Shown here one piece after another: positions 42,213 to 48,607 of a stretch of 48,607 nucleotides of DNA (the first letter of the stretch is position 1; each line of letters begins with the position of its first letter). A program made the translations under genes and the position numbers. The notes beneath the pieces are model-generated. The model worked only from the letters and a program-made list of their open reading frames with translations. It was not told the DNA's origin and searched no databases. This DNA comes from Chloroflexota bacterium. GTDB taxonomy: Bacteria > Chloroflexota > Dehalococcoidia > Lucifugimonadales > UBA3495. Where the stretch lies: positions 1-48,607 of the forward strand of contig JACZUF010000024.1 in NCBI GenBank assembly GCA_022573285.1, given 5' to 3'.

Positions 42213-43064
42213 ATGGCGAGCGGATCAGTGGTGACCTACGACCCGGACCGGGTCTGTGAGGTAAGCGTCCGAGACCTGGAATACCAGGACGGCTTGGCCG
42301 TCCGGGTCTACCAGCCTGCGGGAGCAGGTCCGTTTCCGGCGTTGGTCGACGTTCACGGCGGGGTCTGGACCAACGGCGACCGGACGGGTAACGAAGTGAT
42401 GGACCGGGCTCTGGCCGAAAGCGGCATCGTCGTCGCGGCCGTCGACTTTCGGCAGGCGCCGGAGCATCCCTATCCCGCTCAAGTGGCGGACGTTAATCTC
42501 GCTACCCGTTGGCTGAAATCCCGGGCCGCCGAGTTCAATGCGGACCCCAACACCGTGGGCGGCATAGGGGGGTCCAGCGGCGGCAACACGGTATTGCTGA
42601 GCGCAATGAGACCCCATCACCCTCCGTACAGCTCCCTTGACCTGCCGGGCTCGGACGCGGACGCCACCCTGCAATACGTGTTGTTGGGGTGGCCAATCGT
42701 CGATCCGTACGCACGGTACCGGTTCGTCCAAGACGCCCAAAACGCCAGGTTGGTTGCGCTAACCGAGGGGTATTTCCTGACCACCGACGCCATGAAAGAG
42801 GGCAACCCGTTCCAGATACTGCAACGGGGGGAAGAGGCGGTCTTGCCGCCCACGCTCATCGTCCAAGGTACCGCCGACACGAACCTGCCATTGCCGGTGA
42901 CGGAGCAATTCGTATCGGCTTACCGCGAGGCCGGTGGAAAAATCGAATTGGAGTTATTCCCCGGTATGCCCCACATGTTTGGGAACACCCCTGGCCCCGA
43001 ATCAGACCGGGCGGTGGCGCTCATGAAGAAGTTCGTGGCCCGCTGCCTCTCCCAAGAACTCTAG
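42213..43064 (+). CDS. Alpha/beta hydrolase, HSL-type
   Basis: A 283-residue hydrolase of the hormone-sensitive-lipase-like group. HGG oxyanion motif at residues 48-50 (VDVHGGVW), nucleophile Ser121 in GGSSGG (119-124), acid Asp in GTADTNLPL and His in PGMPHMF near the C-terminus. It acts on short esters or other carboxyl derivatives in the cytoplasm. Its last 20 codons (43005-43064) recur as a diverged remnant at 44285-44344 on the other side of the DUF4238 gene. Confidence 0.92.
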   Translation: MASGSVVTYDPDRVCEVSVRDLEYQDGLAVRVYQPAGAGPFPALVDVHGGVWTNGDRTGNEVMDRALAESGIVVAAVDFRQAPEHPYPAQVADVNLATRWLKSRAAEFNADPNTVGGIGGSSGGNTVLLSAMRPHHPPYSSLDLPGSDADATLQYVLLGWPIVDPYARYRFVQDAQNARLVALTEGYFLTTDAMKEGNPFQILQRGEEAVLPPTLIVQGTADTNLPLPVTEQFVSAYREAGGKIELELFPGMPHMFGNTPGPESDRAVALMKKFVARCLSQEL

Positions 43065-43182
43065 TCCAGCTTGAATGGGGTGGTATCGCGTTTCGCCGAT
43101 TCAAGAACTGGCGACCCAGAAATGCAGACTTAAGTCCATACCGACGCCGCGACCGGGTCGTCTAACCTGACACCCCAATAAA

Positions 43183-44202
43183 TTACGGAAAGCGCGGTGG
43201 TCTTGGATCGAATCCCAAGTAATGAGCAGCGAATCTTAACTTCGCTTTCCCGATTCGATCTAGACAAGAAGTGGCACAATCCCTTGGTACAATCAGACCT
43301 TCTCCAAAGAGAAGTCTTACCGAATCTCGCGTAACCACGTGCCTAGCAACCGAAATTTCTTCAGTCGTGAAATCCTGCCGGCGTCTTCCGCCACGTGGAT
43401 CAGAGTCGTCCTGGTCATCGGGTCTACGCTCGATTTTTAGGAGGATACTTGGTGAAAGCGGAACATAATAAATCAACGAAGCGAACGCCGCTGTTTCCCA
43501 CCGTTCTCTGACTGGACGTTCGTAGGCGGCAACAGGGTTATCGGAGGTGTACAACTTGAGGCCAGTCGGCACAGTTCCAATTCTCCATGGAGCGCACCAC
43601 AGCAGATTGGCATAGCCTTGAACTTCTCCTAGCATGGAAGTAGACAGATTAGCAGGCTGTAAAGTGCCGGATTTACCAAACCACCTTTGGTCGAATTGTT
43701 CTTCAATTTGTTCCCAAACAAATGGGCGCTCTTCTTCTGGGTATTGGGCTATTACTTGGGCCCGAAGCATCTCCCTGCTCCGTGTCGATATCGACTCAAT
43801 CATATCCCCCATAACGGAGCGGAACTGAGGAGTCCGGAATCTTAGAGCGGCAACAAACCTCGCGATAAAGAACTCGTCTTCAACAGACAGTGAGGTGATT
43901 TCATCAGGATTCTCAGTAAGTGACTTCAGCAATGGACTTGCTTCGCCTTCCAGCTGGCTAAGCCAGCCTTCGGTCGATAATACCTCTCCTCCAGTTTCGA
44001 GGTTATTGAAATGACTTTCGACGGCAGCATTGGTTGGGTTGGTTCTAAATTCCTTCCCCTCCTCGAGGTCAACTACACGTAATAAATCATCTGGTCCAGT
44101 GAAGGACTCCAGGAAAAATTCGGGAACATAGTGTTGGCGCTTAACCCCGGTCGGGGCCAAGATTGGCTCGTTCCAACGAAAAGATTCATTGTTTTCGGGC
44201 AT
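43183..44202 (-). CDS. DUF4238 domain protein
   Basis: A 339-residue protein of DUF4238, recognised by the N-terminal KRQHYVPEFFLESF and the later NLLWCAPWRIGTVPTGLKLYTSDNPV. The function of the family is unknown; members are scattered in mobile and defence-type neighbourhoods. The gene is by eye less GC-rich than its neighbours and has no clear ribosome-binding site. It is set opposite to the surrounding genes between an intact and a remnant hydrolase tail, which suggests recent gain. Confidence 0.85.
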   Translation of the reverse strand: MPENNESFRWNEPILAPTGVKRQHYVPEFFLESFTGPDDLLRVVDLEEGKEFRTNPTNAAVESHFNNLETGGEVLSTEGWLSQLEGEASPLLKSLTENPDEITSLSVEDEFFIARFVAALRFRTPQFRSVMGDMIESISTRSREMLRAQVIAQYPEEERPFVWEQIEEQFDQRWFGKSGTLQPANLSTSMLGEVQGYANLLWCAPWRIGTVPTGLKLYTSDNPVAAYERPVRERWETAAFASLIYYVPLSPSILLKIERRPDDQDDSDPRGGRRRQDFTTEEISVARHVVTRDSVRLLFGEGLIVPRDCATSCLDRIGKAKLRFAAHYLGFDPRPPRFP

Positions 44203-44284
44203 TTTTGTTATCTAGGTAATGTGCCGATTTGGTTAGGCACCAATATGATAACCTGGCATCCACTAAAAAAGTTGGCGAAACTGT

Positions 44285-44344
44285 CAGTGGGCGGTAGCCC
44301 TCATGAAGAGATTCGTCGCTCGTTGCCTCTCCCAAGCCACATAG
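44285..44344 (+). pseudogene. 3-prime remnant of a second alpha/beta hydrolase
   Basis: The frame ends QWAVALMKRFVARCLSQAT and stop, near the intact hydrolase tail at 43005-43064 (RAVALMKKFVARCLSQEL). The body of this paralogue is missing. It marks a former tandem duplication, now interrupted by the DUF4238 gene. Confidence 0.7.
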
Positions 44345-44380
44345 GTTGACGCAAAGTGGCCCTCGGCACTCGCGCCCAGC

Positions 44381-45607
44381 CTACTCCAGACGGCGTATCC
44401 TGGGCAGGCCGATGAAAGCGGCAACGCTAACCCCGGCCAGCACCGCGCCGTTGATCAGAAGGGCTCCCTGCGCTCCCAGGGCCGTAGCCATGCCGCCCAC
44501 CCCCAGGTGGCCCAGAGGCCCGACCCCGATGCTGAGGACCCAGGAGCCCATGGCCCGCCCCCGCTGTTCGTCGGGAACGTTGGTCTGCATCAGTGTTTTG
44601 TAAAGAGTGTCCACCGACATGGCGCAGGCATTGACCGCCGCCAGCACCACGATGAAGTAGACCAGAGCCGAAGATATGGAGAACGCCATCAACCCCACGC
44701 CAAAGGCTCCGGCAATGATGAAGATCAGCAACCCCTTCCGCCGGTAATCCCTGAGGTTGGCCAGCAACGCCAGGCCCAGCAGCCCCCCAGCCTGCCTAAC
44801 CGCGACCAGATACCCCAGACCAGCCGGGCCCACGCCCAGCACCTCCTTGGCGAACACGGGCAGCAGGGTCATGTGAGTGAACCCAAACACCTCGGTGATG
44901 GACGCCAGGCACATCAAGACCAATAGCGTCCGGTTCTGGTTCAGGAACCGGATGTATCCGGCCAGGTTTTGCAGCACCGGCTCCCGCTGGGGCTGCGCCG
45001 TTCTTGCGGACCGGCCGATGACCAGAAGCACGGCCGCCGAGCCCAGGTAGCTGGCCCCGACGCCCAGATATTGCCATCCCGGACCCACGGCCTCGATCAA
45101 CGCTCCGGAGATTATCGCCCCGGCGATGCCGCCGGCCTGCATGCTCATCTGGTTCAGGGAGAGCCCGTTCAGGGCATGCTCCGGGCCCACGATGTCGAAG
45201 GTGTACGCCTGCCGGGTGGTCAGCGTGAAGGCGAAGACGCAACCGCCGGCGGCGGACAGGGCGATCACCGCCCACACAGGGGGGTCTCCAGTCAAGAGAA
45301 TCGTGGCCATGACCGCCGCCACGGTGACCCCGCCCAGGGCGCTGAAGAACAAGAACAACCGTCTTTCCAGCCAGTCGGCCATCGCCCCGGACAGTATGCC
45401 CAGGAAGAACAAAGGCGCCATGCGCGCGGCGGCGGCCACACCCACCATGAAGGCCGAGCCGGTGATGTCGAAGACCAGCCAGCCCACGGCCACGTGCTCC
45501 ATCCCGGTGCCCAGGGAGTAGCACAGGGTGGAGACCCAGAAAAGTCTGAAATCGCGGTAGCGCAGAGACGCGTTCCAGCCGCGGGCAGACGTGGCGCGGG
45601 GAATCAA
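44381..45607 (-). CDS. MFS transporter
   Basis: A 408-residue membrane protein with about twelve hydrophobic segments, starting LRYRDFRLFWVSTLCYSLGTGMEHVAVGWLVFDITGSAFMVGVAAAARMAPLFFLG. This is the typical beginning of EntS/TetA-like drug or siderophore exporters. The loop between segments two and three reads GAMADWLERRLFLF (MFS motif A related). Substrate unknown. Divergent to the LLM gene, with 126 bases between the two starts. Confidence 0.9.
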   Translation of the reverse strand: MIPRATSARGWNASLRYRDFRLFWVSTLCYSLGTGMEHVAVGWLVFDITGSAFMVGVAAAARMAPLFFLGILSGAMADWLERRLFLFFSALGGVTVAAVMATILLTGDPPVWAVIALSAAGGCVFAFTLTTRQAYTFDIVGPEHALNGLSLNQMSMQAGGIAGAIISGALIEAVGPGWQYLGVGASYLGSAAVLLVIGRSARTAQPQREPVLQNLAGYIRFLNQNRTLLVLMCLASITEVFGFTHMTLLPVFAKEVLGVGPAGLGYLVAVRQAGGLLGLALLANLRDYRRKGLLIFIIAGAFGVGLMAFSISSALVYFIVVLAAVNACAMSVDTLYKTLMQTNVPDEQRGRAMGSWVLSIGVGPLGHLGVGGMATALGAQGALLINGAVLAGVSVAAFIGLPRIRRLE

Positions 45608-45733
45608 TCCGCCATTCCCTGCGGCGCGGGCCTGCTATATACTCGGCATGGCCCGCCGGAGCCCGGCAGGCGGCAGCCGCCCATTCGATGTAAACCCGGC
45701 ATTTCCGTCGATGATGAGGAGCCGAATACAGTC

Positions 45734-46780
45734 ATGAAGTTCGCCCTATTTATCCTGGCTTCTTGGACCGAGAAAGATGCGGTCCACCAAAGCCGGATCT
45801 ACTCGGAGGCCCTGGAGCAGGTCCGATACGCCGAGGAGTTGGGGTTCGACTCGGTCTGGATCGCCGAGCACCACTCCAGCCGTTACGGGATATTTCCGTC
45901 ACTGATGCCCATCCTTTCACATATCGCCGCCCAGACCAAGACCATCCGGCTGGGCGCCGGAGTCAGCGTGCTGCCCTTCCATAATCCGATCCGATTGGCC
46001 GAGGAGGCCGCCATGGTGGATGTCCTCAGCAACGGCCGGTTGAATTTCGGCGTCGGCCGCGGGTCGGCTGACTATGAATACGGCAACTTCAAGATCGATT
46101 TCGAATCGCGGGACGACCGCTTCCGGGAGGTGCTGGACATCATCCTGGGATTATGGACGACCGAGGACTTCACCTACCACGGCAAATACTATCAGGTGGA
46201 CGGCCTGACCATCGCGCCCCGTCCGCTGCAGAAGCCCCATCCCCCGGTGCATGTGGCCGTCTCCCGCACCGCCGCCAGCATCGACGTCGCGGTTGCCCGG
46301 GACCTGCCCATCCTCACAACCTACTTCACCCCTCTGGACGACACGTTGAGGCTGATGAGCCTTTACTCCGAACGCTGTGCCGCCGCCGGCAAGACGTCCC
46401 AGCTGGCCGAGATGCCATTCTTCCGCTTCATTTACCTGTCCGAAGACGCGAAAGAGGCCGAAAAACAACCCGAGAAGGCAATAACCTGGGTGCGGGACCT
46501 GAGCATCTACCGGCGCACCATCACCCAGGGGGATGAGATTAACGTGGACCTGGACCAATGGAAGACGGTCCGGCCGGAGGAGCCGCCCAGCTACCAGGCG
46601 GAACTGGCCAACAACTACTTCTGCACCCCGGACCAGTGCGTTGACCGTATCGCCGGCCTGCAGGGCCAGCACGGCATCAGCTACTTCGGGGCCAATTTTG
46701 CCTTCGGTGGCTTGGAGCACGCCAAGGTCATGGCTTCGATGAAGCTGTTTGCCGAAGAAGTCATGCCCAAGTTCAAGTGA
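45734..46780 (+). CDS. LLM class flavin-dependent oxidoreductase (second)
   Basis: A 348-residue luciferase-like monooxygenase: MKFALFILASWTEKDAVHQSRIYSEALEQVRYAEELGFDSVWIAEHHSSRYG, then RLGAGVSVLPFHNPIRLAEEAAMVDVLSNGRLNFGVGRG. Substrate unknown; FMN or F420. An open frame continues far upstream on this strand, but only from ATG 45734 is the protein family-like. Its C-terminal FAEEVMPKFK is repeated in diverged form at 46805-46840, showing a former tandem copy. Convergent with the second GMC gene. Confidence 0.92.
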   Translation: MKFALFILASWTEKDAVHQSRIYSEALEQVRYAEELGFDSVWIAEHHSSRYGIFPSLMPILSHIAAQTKTIRLGAGVSVLPFHNPIRLAEEAAMVDVLSNGRLNFGVGRGSADYEYGNFKIDFESRDDRFREVLDIILGLWTTEDFTYHGKYYQVDGLTIAPRPLQKPHPPVHVAVSRTAASIDVAVARDLPILTTYFTPLDDTLRLMSLYSERCAAAGKTSQLAEMPFFRFIYLSEDAKEAEKQPEKAITWVRDLSIYRRTITQGDEINVDLDQWKTVRPEEPPSYQAELANNYFCTPDQCVDRIAGLQGQHGISYFGANFAFGGLEHAKVMASMKLFAEEVMPKFK

Positions 46781-46804
46781 CCGGCCTCAGCCGGGGTTTC
46801 TGGG

Positions 46805-46840
46805 GAACTCTTCGCTGAAGAAGTGACGCCCAAGTTTAGG
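46805..46840 (+). pseudogene. 3-prime remnant of a second LLM oxidoreductase gene
   Basis: ELFAEEVTPKFR in one frame parallels KLFAEEVMPKFK at the end of the intact gene (46742-46777). Nine of twelve residues match. The end of the minus-strand GMC gene now lies inside this remnant. Confidence 0.55.
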
Positions 46841-48395
46841 TGGACCCAGGAAGCCCGGTTGCACCGGCGGCCACCCAGTCGGCGACCCTTTCGCCGATCA
46901 TGATCGCCGTGGCGTTGGTGTTGGCCCGGGTCACCTGGGGGATGATCGACGAGTCTGCCACCCACAGCCCGGTTACTCCCCTTACGCGGCAATGCTGGTC
47001 CACGACTGCCATGGGGTCCGAGTCGGGCCCGATCTTACAGGTGCCTGACACGTGGCGGGACGTGCCGACGTTCTCCCGGATCCACTTGTCCAGGGTTTCG
47101 TCGCTGGCCAGCACGTCATCGGTTGGAGTGGTGCGTCCGTCCACCACGTCCTGGTAGGCGTCGGATTCCAAAATCCTGGCGGCCAGACGGACCGCGTCCC
47201 GCATGCGGCGGATGTCGTTGTCGTTGTGGAAGTAGCGGTAGTTGAATGCCGGCTGCACAGTGGGGTCGGCGGAGGCCAGTCTGAGCCAACCCGAGCCGTC
47301 GGGAAGTTCCAGGGCGCAGGAGATACGGGCAGTGCCGCTGGGCAGCGTCTCTCCGGTCACCACATTGAACACTCCCAACGTCTGAAGCATGACGTCGTTC
47401 GATTGAGAAGGCGGCTCGGATGTTACCCGTAGTCCGAAGCGCAGGGCACCCGCGTTGGAGGCCAACTCGATGCCGTATTTGACCCGGAATGACACCGATG
47501 ATTGAGGATGGTTCCAGAGTTGCGCCCCAACGCCAGGGAGGTCTTGGATTACCGGGATGCCAAACTCCTCCAACTGGTCCCTGGGCCCGATGCCCGAGAG
47601 CATGAGGATGTGGGGCGATTTCAGGGCCCCGGCGCTGAGGACCACCGAGTCTGACTCGATACGGAAGGTCTCGCCGCCGCTCTCCACCTCTACCCCGACG
47701 GCTTTGGAACCATTCAGCAACACCCGGCGGACGAACACGTTGCCCCTGATGGTCAGGTTGAGCCGGTGGCGCATGGGGGTCAGGTGGGTGAGGTTGGTGC
47801 TCATCCTGACGCCGTCGCGGTTATTCATGGGTATCGCGCCGATTCCGGAGGGATTGGGGCCGTTCATGTCCTCGTTGTACTTGTAGCCCATCTCCATGCA
47901 GGCTTCGTAGAAGGATTTCTGAATCTCCGGCCAGGGCTCCTTCTCGCGCCGGACGATGGGCAGGGGGCCTTCGGTGCCGTGGAAGTCGTCGCGGATGTCC
48001 AGGTCGGTCTCCGCCTTCCGGAAGTAGGACAGCACCTTCGGGTAGGTCCACTCATCGTTGCCCCACGATGCCCAGTTTTCGAAGTCCTCGGGCAGCCCCC
48101 GCAGGTAGACCTGTCCGTTGATGGAGCCGGACCCGCCGATCACCTTGCCCTGGGCCACGTTGATCTCGCCCCGCTCCTCGTTGATGGTGCCCCTGAGGGA
48201 CCAGGAAATGGGTGAGTCCTCCGCTTCGCCGGCGTTGGAACCGCCGTTGCGCACCGCGTCGGGCAGCGTCTGCGGGTCCGGGTAGTCCTGTCCGGCTTCC
48301 AGCAACAGGACTGAGCGGCCGGCGTCCTCCGCCAGCCTGGCGGCCACGACGGAACCCGCCGACCCGCCGCCGACCACGATAACGTCGTACTTCAT
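46836..48395 (-). CDS. GMC family FAD-dependent oxidoreductase (second)
   Basis: A 519-residue paralogue of the gene at 825-2372. FAD motif VVGGGSAGS, signature SAGALKSPHILMLSGIGP and C-terminal RHVSGTCKIGP with NTNATAIMIGERV are present. ATG 48395 (GGAG upstream) aligns exactly with the paralogue; the open frame to 48446 adds an unrelated leader. A truncated LLM oxidoreductase gene ends 85 bases upstream on the same strand, so the two are likely one operon: a flavin monooxygenase followed by an alcohol dehydrogenase. Confidence 0.93.
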   Translation of the reverse strand: MKYDVIVVGGGSAGSVVAARLAEDAGRSVLLLEAGQDYPDPQTLPDAVRNGGSNAGEAEDSPISWSLRGTINEERGEINVAQGKVIGGSGSINGQVYLRGLPEDFENWASWGNDEWTYPKVLSYFRKAETDLDIRDDFHGTEGPLPIVRREKEPWPEIQKSFYEACMEMGYKYNEDMNGPNPSGIGAIPMNNRDGVRMSTNLTHLTPMRHRLNLTIRGNVFVRRVLLNGSKAVGVEVESGGETFRIESDSVVLSAGALKSPHILMLSGIGPRDQLEEFGIPVIQDLPGVGAQLWNHPQSSVSFRVKYGIELASNAGALRFGLRVTSEPPSQSNDVMLQTLGVFNVVTGETLPSGTARISCALELPDGSGWLRLASADPTVQPAFNYRYFHNDNDIRRMRDAVRLAARILESDAYQDVVDGRTTPTDDVLASDETLDKWIRENVGTSRHVSGTCKIGPDSDPMAVVDQHCRVRGVTGLWVADSSIIPQVTRANTNATAIMIGERVADWVAAGATGLPGST

Positions 48396-48479
48396 TTTTG
48401 CTCCGTTTATTGCATTCGTCCGGTCGGCCAACCTGTTTCGCACCACTGGCCAGGTGACAACTTTTGACGGTTTCCGGTG

Positions 48480-48607
48480 TTACTTGAACTTGGGTATCAC
48501 CTTATCGGTGAGGATGCGCATGGTTTTCATTACAACGTCGCGAGGGACCGATGATGTCCAGTTGACCTCGAACATGATCTCGTCGGTGCTATATTGTTCC
48601 CGGAGCA
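48480..48607 (-). CDS. C-terminal part of an LLM flavin-dependent oxidoreductase
   Basis: On the minus strand the window edge holds the final 41 codons of a frame ending DVVMKTMRILTDKVIPKFK with stop at 48480-48482. This closely resembles the C-termini of LLM oxidoreductases (compare VMASMKLFAEEVMPKFK at the end of the gene ending at 46780). The rest lies beyond the window. Confidence 0.7.
   Translation of the reverse strand, partial: LREQYSTDEIMFEVNWTSSVPRDVVMKTMRILTDKVIPKFK

Noticed and set aside
44969..45733. Long upstream extension of the LLM gene
   Set aside because: It is antisense to the MFS gene and not protein-like; ATG 45734 gives the canonical N-terminus.

Overview
The window looks like a chromosomal segment of a moderately high-GC, free-living bacterium, most plausibly from the Chloroflexota, class Dehalococcoidia (SAR202-like). 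This is inference, not proof. It rests on the tmRNA tag (AKITGEREFALAA, resembling Dehalococcoidia tags as I remember them) and on gene content that is mostly oxidative catabolism built from expanded paralogous families. These are three molybdenum hydroxylase large subunits, two intact and one partial luciferase-like flavin oxidoreductases, two GMC oxidoreductases, Rieske and VOC proteins, a fumarylacetoacetase-like hydrolase, alpha/beta hydrolase, SDR, SagB-type oxidase and solute-binding proteins without signal peptides. There is no rRNA, tRNA, CRISPR array or recognisable transposase or integrase.

Layout. Positions 270-3308 hold a cysteine hydrolase, a GMC oxidoreductase and an EamA permease. 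Positions 3549-7475 hold housekeeping-like small genes (double zinc-ribbon protein, RidA, CinA-type amidase, trans-aconitate methyltransferase, CvpA, a KOW-like protein). The tmRNA gene ssrA lies at 7958-8312. Its last 27 bases recur exactly at 15990-16016, and a degenerate copy lies at 22353-22380. Each copy is followed by a hairpin of terminator form. These copies cut the next 14 kb into two blocks. Block 1 carries a CoxM-CoxS-CoxL-CoxL-SDR operon. Block 2 carries two lipoproteins, a cupredoxin lipoprotein, a PilJ-like sensor kinase, a CheY/Rcp1-like regulator and a receiver-AAA ATPase. This is the pattern left by elements integrated at ssrA, but no integrase is visible.

From 22502 to 28565 there is a third CoxL-type subunit, a Rieske protein with a large unrecognised C-terminal domain, and a double-domain SagB-type oxidase. 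At 28957-29415 there is a peroxiredoxin whose peroxidatic cysteine codon is an in-frame TGA, followed by a good bacterial SECIS-like hairpin. I read it as a selenoprotein. From 29473 to 37299, all on the plus strand, lie two signal-less solute-binding proteins, an NTF2-like protein, a BNR-repeat protein, an Fe-ADH-like protein that seems to lack two metal ligands, a flavodiiron-type beta-lactamase-fold protein, a luciferase-like oxidoreductase and a VOC protein.

Positions 37866-40978 form a four-gene set (CobD/HisC-like PLP enzyme, LicC-like nucleotidyltransferase, methyltransferase, Pcyt2/TagD-like cytidylyltransferase) that looks like a pathway for a CDP-activated, possibly N-methylated head group. 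The right part (41137-48607) has FAH and alpha/beta hydrolases, a DUF4238 gene set between an intact and a remnant hydrolase 3-prime end, an MFS exporter, a luciferase-like oxidoreductase, a second GMC oxidoreductase and the end of another luciferase-like gene. Several gene-end remnants (15727, 31101, 44285, 46805) show that paralogue duplication and deletion have been frequent here.
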